Shown here: positions 27,797 to 35,424 of the stretch, piece by piece
Layout: each line of letters begins with the position of its first letter
Numbering within the stretch: the first letter of the stretch is position 1
Made by a program: the position numbers and the translations under genes
Source: Alkalihalobacillus trypoxylicola
Lineage (GTDB): Bacteria; Bacillota; Bacilli; Bacillales; Bacillaceae_D
Assembly (NCBI RefSeq): GCF_001590785.1
Contig: NZ_LTAO01000012.1
Location: forward strand, 682,901-746,900
Length of the DNA: 64,000 bases
Direction of reading: 5' to 3'
Notes under the pieces: model-generated
Databases searched by the model: none
What the model saw: only the letters and a program-made list of their open reading frames with translations
What the model was told of the DNA's origin: nothing

Positions 27797-29390
27797 ATGC
27801 TTGCTCTTTAATAAATGAGTTTTCATAAAATTGGAGCCCGGGATATTTATCGATAGCTGTACGCATCTGAAAATCATTGTCAAACAAAGCGACGATGCGG
27901 CCGTCTCGGTCTGTGACCAAATTACGCTGATTTTTTTTGAAGCTCTCCATTTCTTTTTCAGGACCACTAACCCACCTAGCAAAAGAAAACGGTAATTTCT
28001 CTAGCTGAATATCAACATGGTACTCACTTTTTAGACGATGCTCTAAAACTTCAAACTGTAAGACCCCTACGACCCCGACAATTTGCTGTTCAACAAATCG
28101 GTTATAGGTTTTAAAGAGCTGAATAGCTCCTTCCTCAGTTAATTGATGGAGTCCCTTTTCATAGGATTTGTGCTTTAATGCTTCCTTTACTGTGATGGCA
28201 GCAAAATGCTCTGGTGAGAAATGAGGCATTTCAGCAAATTCAAAGGATGGACCGGTAACAAGTGTATCTCCAATTCTTAGATTACCTGGATCAAATAATC
28301 CGATGATATCTCCAGCATAAGCTTCCTCGACTAAGCTTCTACTTTGCGCTAGAAATTGAGTAGGCTGAGCTAATTTTAAGTTCTTTCCTAAGCGAACATG
28401 TTTTACACTCATCCCTCTTTCGAATTTGCCAGAAGTAATTCTAAGGAAAGCAATTCGGTCACGGTGCGCTGGATTCATATTAGCCTGTATTTTAAATATA
28501 AACCCAGAGAAGCCTTGGTGTTCAAATGGGTTTATGATACCGTTTGAGCTTGCACGAGATGTAGGAGCCGGAGCTAATTTTAAGAAATGATCCAAAAAGG
28601 TTTGAACGCCAAAGCTAGAAATGGCACTACCAAAAAAGATCGGTGTTAATTCTCCGTTCTTTATCTTCTCTAAATCAAATTCATCTCCCGCGACATCAAG
28701 AAGTTCTAATTCTTCACGAAATTGGCTCACTAAATCTGGATCACCGATCGCTTCATCTAAAAGAGGATCATCAGGTCCAGTTAGAGAAATGACATCTATT
28801 TCTTTAGGGTTATTCGGATTATATAATTCAAGCTTTTTTTCTACTCGGTCATAAACACCGGAAAAAGACTGACCCATTCCTATTGGCCAACCCATTGGAT
28901 AGGAGCGAATACCTAGAAGGTTTTCTAGCTCTTCCATTAATTCAAAAGGATCACGACCTTGACGGTCAAGTTTGTTCATAAAAGTAAAAATAGGAATTCC
29001 TCTCATTTTACACACTTTAAATAATTTTTTAGTTTGTGCTTCTACACCTTTTGCTGCATCTATTAGCATGGTAGCAGAGTCAGCTGCCGTTAACGTTCGA
29101 TAAGTATCCTCACTGAAGTCTTGGTGTCCAGGCGTATCTAAAATATTAACATGATAATCCTCATACATGAATTCTAAAACAGAGCTTGTAACAGAAATCC
29201 CTCTCTGTTTTTCAATTTCCATCCAGTCACTCATAGCATGTTTACTATTTTTCCTTCCTTTTACCGTACCAGCTTCTCTAATAGCTCCACCAAAGAGTAG
29301 GAGTTTTTCTGTTAAGGTTGTTTTACCTGCATCAGGGTGGGAAATAATAGCAAAAGTTCTTCTCGTTTCTATCTCTTTAAATGCATTCAT
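27795..29390 (-). CDS. prfC: Peptide chain release factor 3
   Basis: RF3 is a translational GTPase that frees RF1/RF2 from the ribosome. The 531-residue form begins at 29390 (MNAFKEIETRRTFAIISHPD) with GAGG 9 bases upstream; a longer frame to 29411 starts inside that site. Switch and nucleotide motifs are HPDAGKTT (18-25), DTPGHQDFSED and NKLDRQGRD. Length and the RRTFAIISHPDAGKTT opening match RF3 of other bacteria. It is monocistronic. As I recall, B. subtilis has no prfC at this place, so this gene is part of the inserted block. Confidence 0.95.
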   Translation of the reverse strand: MNAFKEIETRRTFAIISHPDAGKTTLTEKLLLFGGAIREAGTVKGRKNSKHAMSDWMEIEKQRGISVTSSVLEFMYEDYHVNILDTPGHQDFSEDTYRTLTAADSATMLIDAAKGVEAQTKKLFKVCKMRGIPIFTFMNKLDRQGRDPFELMEELENLLGIRSYPMGWPIGMGQSFSGVYDRVEKKLELYNPNNPKEIDVISLTGPDDPLLDEAIGDPDLVSQFREELELLDVAGDEFDLEKIKNGELTPIFFGSAISSFGVQTFLDHFLKLAPAPTSRASSNGIINPFEHQGFSGFIFKIQANMNPAHRDRIAFLRITSGKFERGMSVKHVRLGKNLKLAQPTQFLAQSRSLVEEAYAGDIIGLFDPGNLRIGDTLVTGPSFEFAEMPHFSPEHFAAITVKEALKHKSYEKGLHQLTEEGAIQLFKTYNRFVEQQIVGVVGVLQFEVLEHRLKSEYHVDIQLEKLPFSFARWVSGPEKEMESFKKNQRNLVTDRDGRIVALFDNDFQMRTAIDKYPGLQFYENSFIKEQA

Positions 29391-29426
29391 TGTTAAAATC
29401 CTCATTTCCATTGTAACTGTTGATAT

Positions 29427-29455
29427 ATTATACCAATCTTTTCTTTCATATTCAC
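29427..29455 (-). promoter_or_regulatory. Candidate sigma-A promoter of prfC
   Basis: On the minus strand GTGAAT (29455-29450), a 17-base spacer and a perfect TATAAT (29432-29427) stand 37 bases before the prfC start. The -35 box is poor. Confidence 0.4.
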
Positions 29456-29674
29456 CTTTTAAATGAAAATTACATTTTTATTACAGTTTAGTAAATACGA
29501 GCATGATAAGAGGAAATAGTCATAGTTATAACGAATAGATATAGAATCTACATAGATTGAACTAGTAAAAATAGACGTCATGGAAAGTGGTTGATAGTTC
29601 TTGAATCTTTACTTTTTTTTATGGCAAACAGTGTTTATACTAGAAATGGTTTGAAAAATAGGGAGAGTGCCAAC

Positions 29675-30652
29675 ATGCTGAGACGAACGATTTTCATTTT
29701 TTTTCTGCCTATTGTTCTATTTATTGGCTGTTCAAATGAAGTAGTTCATACAAAAAAGGAAAAAGTAGGATTGTTATTAGAGGATTCTATTTATGATCAA
29801 GGGTGGAATAGTAAAGGTTATCAAGGCTTATTAAACATTCATACAAACTTAGACGTTGAAGTGTATTCCAAGGAAGAAGTGAATACAGAAGAAAAAATCA
29901 AATCAACCATTGAAGAGTTTTATCTTAATGATGTGTCGATCATTTTTGGACATGGACAAATGTATGCCCATTATTTCTCGGAAATGGCAGATGAATACCC
30001 AGATATTCATTTTATTAGCTTTAATGGTCATGTGAAGGGAAATAATGTGACGAGCTTACATTTTGATGGGTATGCAATGGGTTATTTTGCAGGAAGTTTA
30101 TCAGCTATTATGAGTCAAAATAACAAAATTGCAGTCATTGCTGCTTTTCCATGGCAGCCTGAAATTGAAGGTTTTATAGAAGGAGCAAAATTTGAAAACG
30201 AAGATATTAACGTTAAAGTAGAATATGTAAATAGTTGGACGGATGAGGAGTTAGCATTGTCTTACTATCAATCATTAAAGAATGACGAAGTAGATGTTTT
30301 TTATCCTATCGGTGATGGGTTTCATATAAGTGTATTAGAAGAAATAAAAAATGATGGTCTCTATATTATTGGATATGTTTCTGATTTCTCTGATTTAGGA
30401 GAAGCTACCGTTTTAACGAGTACGATTCAGCATGTTGATGAACTATATGAAATAGTAACGAGAAAATATTTAGATGGTGAGCTGGATACAGGTAATTTGT
30501 ATTTTGATTTTCAAGATAGTGTGATTAGTCTCGGAAAATTTGGGTCGCAAGTTTCTGAAGGCATTGTTGAGTATATGGAGGATGCAGTAATCCATTATAT
30601 AGAAAATGGTGAAATGCAAGAAGAAAGATATCAAGACTCCAACTTGCCATAA
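29675..30652 (+). CDS. med: Med, BMP-family lipoprotein and positive regulator of comK
   Basis: The protein is 325 residues from an ATG behind GGGAGAG. It carries a lipoprotein signal (FIGC, Cys19) and a domain of the basic-membrane-protein/ABC substrate-binding family: VGLLLEDSIYDQGWNSKGYQ, then YAMGYFAGSLSAIM. In B. subtilis Med promotes comK expression and lies directly upstream of comZ, exactly as here. The longer frame from 29591 has no ribosome site. A role in competence is transferred from B. subtilis; a nucleoside-binding function would be the alternative. Confidence 0.88.
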   Translation: MLRRTIFIFFLPIVLFIGCSNEVVHTKKEKVGLLLEDSIYDQGWNSKGYQGLLNIHTNLDVEVYSKEEVNTEEKIKSTIEEFYLNDVSIIFGHGQMYAHYFSEMADEYPDIHFISFNGHVKGNNVTSLHFDGYAMGYFAGSLSAIMSQNNKIAVIAAFPWQPEIEGFIEGAKFENEDINVKVEYVNSWTDEELALSYYQSLKNDEVDVFYPIGDGFHISVLEEIKNDGLYIIGYVSDFSDLGEATVLTSTIQHVDELYEIVTRKYLDGELDTGNLYFDFQDSVISLGKFGSQVSEGIVEYMEDAVIHYIENGEMQEERYQDSNLP

Positions 30653-30704
30653 TAATCATAAACTAGTATCTTATAGATAATGAACTTTTAAAGAGGTGTT
30701 TTGA

Positions 30705-30902
30705 TTGTCAAATTCTGAAATGAATATGAAGCTTATGCAAATTGCGATGAAACATTTACCAGAAGGAAAGAAATTTTTAGAAGAAAAGGGAATTCAGTTA
30801 GGAATTGAAGATGCCCAGCCTATGTTAAATTTGTTAATGAATGTTATGAATGAAGCATATGAGCTAGGAAAAATAGACGGTCAACAACAAGAAGACAAAT
30901 AA
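30705..30902 (+). CDS. comZ: ComZ, regulator of the comG operon
   Basis: The 65-residue protein contains LMQIAMKHLPEGKKFLEEKG and EAYELGKIDG, which correspond to the conserved blocks of B. subtilis ComZ (63 residues), a repressor of comG expression. The TTG start at 30705 has AAGAGGTG 6 bases before it. It follows med by 52 bases and ends in a terminator, so med-comZ is a two-gene unit. Confidence 0.88.
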   Translation: MSNSEMNMKLMQIAMKHLPEGKKFLEEKGIQLGIEDAQPMLNLLMNVMNEAYELGKIDGQQQEDK

Positions 30903-30906
30903 GATA

Positions 30907-30943
30907 AAAGCTCAAGCAGAAATAACGGCTTTGAGCTTTTTTT
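30907..30943 (+). terminator. Intrinsic terminator of med-comZ
   Basis: AAAGCTCAAGC pairs with GCTTTGAGCTTT and runs into seven T. Confidence 0.85.
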
Positions 30944-30976
30944 ACTACATGATAGAAAGAGGAAAGGTTGATTAAC

Positions 30977-31291
30977 ATGAAACAGCTTCCACTGCAGAAT
31001 TTTGCGAATCAAATTAAAGAAGGAATCGTTCTCGTAAAATCTGAAAAATATGAAGCAGGAATGCAGCAATTAGCTCCGTTTGTAGAAATCATGAAAGAAA
31101 GTAATAAATCACATATTAGACTCTTTTTTTATTATTCAATCTCCCAATTAAGATTAGGTGAAATTGATGGATTTCTCGAATCCTATCGTTTAATTCAATT
31201 AATGGAAGCTACTACGAGAGAGGAAGAGCTCATGAAGCAAGAGCTTGATCCATTGTTTAAACAGCTTTTAGAGGAATTAGGCTCTGAATAG
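30977..31291 (+). CDS. Small helical hypothetical protein
   Basis: A 104-residue protein from the ATG at 30977 with GAGGAAAGG upstream. It appears all-helical, with a TPR-like pattern (ANQIKEGIVLVKSEKYEAGM, then HIRLFFYYSISQLRLGEIDGF). No signal peptide, membrane segment or motif is visible. It lies between comZ and a Gly-Pro repeat protein, near the position of B. subtilis yjzB, but I see no resemblance to claim. The function is unknown. Confidence 0.6.
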   Translation: MKQLPLQNFANQIKEGIVLVKSEKYEAGMQQLAPFVEIMKESNKSHIRLFFYYSISQLRLGEIDGFLESYRLIQLMEATTREEELMKQELDPLFKQLLEELGSE

Positions 31292-31333
31292 GACATTTAT
31301 CCAATAGGAAAAGCTTCAATAAGAATAAAAGGA

Positions 31334-31342
31334 CATAGTATA
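31334..31342 (+). promoter_or_regulatory. Candidate sigma-E/sigma-K -10 box
   Basis: CATAGTATA matches the CATAnnnTA -10 of mother-cell sporulation promoters, 33 bases before the Gly-Pro repeat gene. No good -35 is seen at the right distance. Confidence 0.4.
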
Positions 31343-31374
31343 ACAGTAATCCAATAAAAGGAGTGTCATTTACG

Positions 31375-31707
31375 ATGTCCTTCATTCAGAATTATCCATA
31401 TAATGGGTATCGGTATCCGAACTCATATCGAAATGCTCGAAATAATGATCAACGATTTTTTCCACTGTTACCATTTGTTGCTGGATTAGCTGTTGGACCC
31501 TTACTATTTGGAGGGGGCGGGTTTGGAAACCGTCCACCATATTGTGCCGGTCCATATTGTGGACCAAACTATGGACCGAACTTTGGGCCTAATTATGGAC
31601 CTAACTATGGACCACAATATGGCCCAGGATTCGGGCCTCAATTCGGACCAGGTTATGGACCTCAATTTGGCCCTAGTTTCGGGCCTCAATTTGGTCCAAA
31701 TTTTTAG
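31375..31707 (+). CDS. Gly-Pro-Asn/Gln-Tyr/Phe repeat protein, possible spore-surface protein
   Basis: The protein is 110 residues from the ATG at 31375 with AAAAGGAG upstream; a GTG at 31363 overlaps that site. Residues 1-30 are polar and aromatic. A hydrophobic Gly-rich segment (LLPFVAGLAVGPLLFGGGG) follows, and the C-terminal 45 residues are a low-complexity run of the tetrapeptide GP(N/Q)(Y/F). Such compositions are common in spore coat or exosporium proteins. A CATAGTATA box upstream supports mother-cell expression, but the role is inferred. A bidirectional terminator separates it from a convergent gene. Confidence 0.65.
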   Translation: MSFIQNYPYNGYRYPNSYRNARNNDQRFFPLLPFVAGLAVGPLLFGGGGFGNRPPYCAGPYCGPNYGPNFGPNYGPNYGPQYGPGFGPQFGPGYGPQFGPSFGPQFGPNF

Positions 31708-31714
31708 AAATACT

Positions 31715-31750
31715 AAAAAAAGTGGAAGCACATAGGGCTTCCACTTTTTT
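31715..31750. terminator. Bidirectional terminator
   Basis: AAAAAAAGTGGAAGC and GGCTTCCACTTTTTT form a 13-bp or longer stem with A- and T-runs on both sides, shared by the two convergent genes. Confidence 0.9.
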
Positions 31751-31997
31751 ATGGACTATTTTCTTCTTTTTTATCTGATTTTTTCCCTTTTGTATCATTA
31801 TTAAAAAAGGCTTGAGCAATAACGATAAGCGGAGCAAGTTTATCTATGGTTGGTCCAATTGTATCAATAAAATGGGTCATTTGTTCAATCGTTGATAGAA
31901 AGGTAGGCTTTTTTTCTGGTTCTGGCTCAGGCTGCTTACCAAACATAAGGTCGTTGAAAATATCACGGTTTTCAGCTTGCTTCTTTTTTCTAGACAT
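31749..31997 (-). CDS. Small hypothetical protein, lysine-rich termini
   Basis: An 82-residue protein with a TAGGAGGG site before its ATG. Both ends are strongly charged (MSRKKKQAENRD and KGKKSDKKEE). The middle is hydrophobic (TIEQMTHFIDTIGPTIDKLAP), recalling the IGP...LAP segments of YqfQ/VrrA-like proteins. It converges on the Gly-Pro repeat gene. I do not recognise the family; the good ribosome site and shared terminator make it a likely gene. Confidence 0.6.
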   Translation of the reverse strand: MSRKKKQAENRDIFNDLMFGKQPEPEPEKKPTFLSTIEQMTHFIDTIGPTIDKLAPLIVIAQAFFNNDTKGKKSDKKEENSP

Positions 31998-32124
31998 TCT
32001 ATCCCTCCTAACTTACACAAATGTCTAATCGTTATAGTTTATGGCTAGTATTTTAGAAAAGTGAATTTGTTTTATGCCCATTCTTGCTACATAAACACAA
32101 CTGTTAGGATAGAAAGGAAAACTC

Positions 32125-32169
32125 TAGACACAGATTATTTTCTGATGTACTATTAGTATCAGGTACTAA
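32125..32169 (+). promoter_or_regulatory. Promoter and FapR operator of fabH-fabF
   Basis: TAGACA (32125-32130), a 17-base spacer and TACTAT (32148-32153) form the promoter. It is followed at once by TTAGTATCAGGTACTAA (32153-32169), whose arms TTAGTA and TACTAA are perfect inverted repeats and match the FapR operator. FapR represses fatty-acid synthesis genes until malonyl-CoA releases it, so this operon should respond to malonyl-CoA. Confidence 0.88.
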
Positions 32170-32221
32170 GTGAAATGTAAATAGAAAAGAATTGAACTTC
32201 TCTTTGAAAGGAGAATAAGAG

Positions 32222-33157
32222 ATGGCGAATGCAGGAATTTTAGGAATGGGAAGCTATGTGCCCGAAAAGGTAGTAACGAACTTTGATTTTGAAAAAACGT
32301 TAGATACAACGGATGAATGGATCCGCACTCGAACTGGAATAGAGGAAAGACGCTTTGCAGATGATATAAGCTGTACGGAAATGGCTTATCAATCAGCTGT
32401 TGATGCTTTGAAGGAAGCTGATGTCAATCCAGAAGATATAGACTTAATATTAGTGGCAACAGTCACTCCAGATATGACATTTCCAACCGTTTCTACACTT
32501 ATTCAAGATAGATTAGGAGCAAAAAAAGCGGCTGCAATGGATATAAGCGCGGCTTGTGCTGGTTTTATATATGGTTTGGCTACGGCTCAACAGTTTATTC
32601 AAACAGGAGCCTATAAGTATGTTTTAGTAGTTGGGGTTGAAAAGCTATCGAGCATTACAGATATGACAGACCGAAACACAGCTGTTCTATTTGGAGATGG
32701 AGCAGGGTCAGCTGTTTTAGGACCTGTAGAGGATGGAAAAGGAATATTAGCCTTTGAACTTGGTGCAGATGGCGCTGGTGGTATGCATATTAATCATAAA
32801 GGTGAATTTTTAGAGATGAACGGTCGAGAAGTGTTTAAATTTGCCGTTCGACAAATGGGAGATTCATCGATGAGAGTTATTGAAAAAGCTGGATTAACAA
32901 AAGAGGATGTGGATTATCTCATTCCTCATCAAGCCAATATTCGTATTATGGAAGCTGCAAGAGAGCGGCTAGATTTACCAGTGGAAAAAATGGCTAAGAC
33001 TGTTCAGAAATACGGAAATACTTCATCGGCTTCTATTCCAATGGCTTTTGTTGACGACTTGAAAAATGGTAAAATAAAAAATGGAGATACAGTTGTATTA
33101 GTTGGTTTTGGCGCTGGCTTAGTTTGGGGTTCAGTTGCTTTAAAATGGGGTAAATAA
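32222..33157 (+). CDS. fabH: Beta-ketoacyl-ACP synthase III
   Basis: FabH starts fatty-acid chains by condensing acyl-CoA with malonyl-ACP; Bacillus enzymes prefer branched primers. The 311-residue protein has the catalytic triad Cys112 ([11 protein letters not shown]), His236 (IPHQANIRI) and Asn266 (GNTSSASIP). GAAAGGAG lies before the ATG. It is first in the FapR-controlled fabH-fabF operon and corresponds to fabHA of B. subtilis. Confidence 0.97.
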   Translation: MANAGILGMGSYVPEKVVTNFDFEKTLDTTDEWIRTRTGIEERRFADDISCTEMAYQSAVDALKEADVNPEDIDLILVATVTPDMTFPTVSTLIQDRLGAKKAAAMDISAACAGFIYGLATAQQFIQTGAYKYVLVVGVEKLSSITDMTDRNTAVLFGDGAGSAVLGPVEDGKGILAFELGADGAGGMHINHKGEFLEMNGREVFKFAVRQMGDSSMRVIEKAGLTKEDVDYLIPHQANIRIMEAARERLDLPVEKMAKTVQKYGNTSSASIPMAFVDDLKNGKIKNGDTVVLVGFGAGLVWGSVALKWGK

Positions 33158-33189
33158 AGTTAGTTGGACTAGAAAAGGAGAGAGTATTT

Positions 33190-34428
33190 GTGGAAAAAAA
33201 GCGGGTAGTAATTACAGGATTAGGTGCTGTAACACCACTTGGAAATGATGCAGAAACAACTTGGCAGCAAGCAATCACCGGTAAATCAGGAATCGGACCC
33301 TTAACAAGGGTACCGGCTGAAAACTTCTCTATCAGTGTTTCAGCTGAGGTAAAGGATTTTGACCCAGCAGCATTTATGGAAAAAAAGGATGCAAGAAAAA
33401 TGGACCGTTTTACACAGTTTGCGGTGGCCTCCTCTTTAATGGCTTTAAAGGATGCTAATCTTGAAATTACAGATGAGATTGCGGATCGTGTGGGAGTTTG
33501 GATTGGTTCCGGCATTGGAGGCATGGAGACCTACGAACAACAATTTCATCAATTTTTAGAAAAGGGGTATCGTCGTGTAAGTCCATTTTTTGTACCAATG
33601 ATGATACCAGATATGGCATCGGGACAGGTTTCCATTACAACAGGAGCAAAAGGTATTAATTCTTGTACGGTTACAGCATGTGCATCAGGTACAAACTCTA
33701 TTGGTGATGCTTTTAAGGTCATTCAACGTGGAGATGCAGATATTATGATAACGGGTGGCTCAGAAGCACCTATTACAAATATGGCCGTAGCTGGTTTCTG
33801 TGCGGCAAAAGCTGTTTCAACCAACGAGGACCCTACTACAGCATCAAGACCTTTTGACAAAAACAGAGATGGATTTGTGATGGGGGAAGGCTCAGGTATT
33901 CTTATTTTAGAAAGCTTAGAAAGTGCTCAAAAGCGTGGAGCTAAAATTTATGCAGAAATCGTGGGCTATGGTGCTACTGGTGATGCTTATCATCTTACTG
34001 CACCAGCACCTGAAGGCGAGGGTGCGGCTCGATCAATGAAACAAGCTATTGAAGATGCGGGCTTATTACCTGAAGAAGTAGATTATCTAAATGCACACGG
34101 AACAAGTACCGGCTATAATGATAAATTTGAAACAATGGCGGCAAAAGAAGTATTTGGAGAGCATGCTTATCAATTAGCGATTAGCTCTACTAAATCTATG
34201 ACTGGACACTTATTAGGAGCCGCAGGTGGAGTTGAAGCTATTTTTGCAGTAAAAGCTATAAAAGAAGGCATTATTCCACCAACCATTAATTATGAAACAC
34301 CAGATGAAGATTGTGACCTAGATTATGTACCTAATGAAGCAAGAAAAACGGATGTAAAGGTTGCTATGAGTAATTCTTTAGGATTTGGTGGTCATAATGC
34401 AACTTTAGTTTTTAAGCGTTTTGAATAA
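33190..34428 (+). CDS. fabF: Beta-ketoacyl-ACP synthase II
   Basis: FabF elongates acyl-ACP with malonyl-ACP. The 412 residues carry Cys164 (TACASGTNS), His303 ([11 protein letters not shown]) and His340 ([10 protein letters not shown]), the complete Cys-His-His set of elongating ketosynthases. It starts with GTG behind AAGGAGAG, 32 bases after fabH. Expression should follow FapR at the promoter before fabH. Confidence 0.97.
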   Translation: MEKKRVVITGLGAVTPLGNDAETTWQQAITGKSGIGPLTRVPAENFSISVSAEVKDFDPAAFMEKKDARKMDRFTQFAVASSLMALKDANLEITDEIADRVGVWIGSGIGGMETYEQQFHQFLEKGYRRVSPFFVPMMIPDMASGQVSITTGAKGINSCTVTACASGTNSIGDAFKVIQRGDADIMITGGSEAPITNMAVAGFCAAKAVSTNEDPTTASRPFDKNRDGFVMGEGSGILILESLESAQKRGAKIYAEIVGYGATGDAYHLTAPAPEGEGAARSMKQAIEDAGLLPEEVDYLNAHGTSTGYNDKFETMAAKEVFGEHAYQLAISSTKSMTGHLLGAAGGVEAIFAVKAIKEGIIPPTINYETPDEDCDLDYVPNEARKTDVKVAMSNSLGFGGHNATLVFKRFE

Positions 34429-34436
34429 ATAAATCA

Positions 34437-34515
34437 AAAAAAACGGGCTGTCTCAAAGGTCATCGTATGACCTTCTGGCGATTAGCTCGTTTTTTTATCT
34501 TACAGCCCTTTTTTT
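34437..34515 (+). terminator. Two mutually exclusive hairpins after fabF
   Basis: AAAAAAACGGGC (34437-34448) can pair with GCTCGTTTTTTT (34485-34496) around an inner AAGGTCAT/ATGACCTT hairpin, giving a bidirectional terminator. Alternatively GGGCTGT (34445-34451) pairs with ACAGCCC (34502-34508), which is followed by seven T. The two share GGGC and cannot coexist. Confidence 0.7.
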
Positions 34516-34534
34516 ATTTGCTTGGTGAAACATT

Positions 34535-35041
34535 TTATCTTAAGTATAGTTTTAGTAAATCAGTAGGTAGGTAATCGAGATTAGTCAGATTAATAAAAAA
34601 AGGTAACTGCCATTTCTGTGTTTTAATTGCCTGTTTATTAAGTGGTAAATCCCATTCTGGATACACTCTTATGGCCATTTTTCCCTTAGTTGAATGAGAG
34701 CGAAACATGTTTTGTTTGAAAAGAATGTCTTTAGGAAAAACAAATTGTCCAAAACCATCATCTTTTTTAAAGGTAGTAATGACTAATAAATCAGGTGATT
34801 CTTCATAGGAGTACGGTTGGTTTTTGTTATATTCATCTTTTTCCCATAATACAACAAATTGACCTACTTTTGCTGGAGTTATATGGGCAACTCTGAAACG
34901 AACTGTTTTTTCAAGTAATCGGAATGTACCGGCACCATACTTAGAGTTATGTGTTTCCTCTTGAACCGAATCAATGGTTAAATGATTTGGTTCATAAAGC
35001 CTTTTATTAATATATTCTAAAGCTGTATAAAAATCATACAT
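34535..35041 (-). CDS. MepB-family protein
   Basis: The 168-residue protein resembles the MepB family: YGAGTFRLLEKTVRFRVAHI near residue 36, then a GQFVVLWEKD segment, GQFVFPKDIL and KGKMAIRVYPEWD. MepB is encoded beside the MepA efflux pump in Staphylococcus, but its function is not established. No pump or MarR-type regulator is present here. The ATG is preceded by GAGGAGAG. It converges on fabF and shares the terminator region. Confidence 0.7.
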   Translation of the reverse strand: MYDFYTALEYINKRLYEPNHLTIDSVQEETHNSKYGAGTFRLLEKTVRFRVAHITPAKVGQFVVLWEKDEYNKNQPYSYEESPDLLVITTFKKDDGFGQFVFPKDILFKQNMFRSHSTKGKMAIRVYPEWDLPLNKQAIKTQKWQLPFFINLTNLDYLPTDLLKLYLR

Positions 35042-35135
35042 GTTTACTCTCCTCTATTGCCTATTTGTGAGGTGAATTGATTTTTCATTTATAAATGCCC
35101 TATTTTTATTAATTCCTAACAGGTTTGTAAATAAG

Positions 35136-35399
35136 TGAATTTCATCATTGCTCTATAAGCGAATAAAACCGACCATTCATCATAAAAATGTCTTGAATGT
35201 TTCTGAATTCACTTCTTGATTGAAACGGTAGGTAGTGACTCCCAAAGGATCAGCGCCGTCTGAAGATCCACTCTGGCGAACCTCTGCGTAGTCAGAGTTA
35301 GCTGAAGACAAGCCCTTGGGAAAGCATCTACCTAAAGTGTAAATCAAAAAACAAATCGATCGGTCTTCATTATAAGATAGGAATTATGAAATGGATTCA
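35136..35399 (+). repeat. Dispersed structured repeat, copy R2 (full length, 264 bp)
   Basis: It starts TGAATTTCATCATTGCTCTA and ends with TATGAAATGGATTCA, an imperfect inverted terminus of about 40 bases. The core begins GGTAGGTAGTGACTCCCAAA near 35227 and closes with GGGAAAGCATCTACC near 35332. This copy has CTCTGGC pairing with GTCAGAG in its central hairpin. It fills the gap between the starts of the MepB-like gene and the end of the DHH-CBS gene, both minus strand. Confidence 0.92.
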
Positions 35400-35424
35400 A
35401 ATAATAAGCTTTTGTATTGAAATA

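Noticed and set aside
27692-27982. 96-codon minus frame and others opposite prfC, carB, fabF and the CAP gene
   Set aside because: They are shadows of strong coding regions without ribosome sites.
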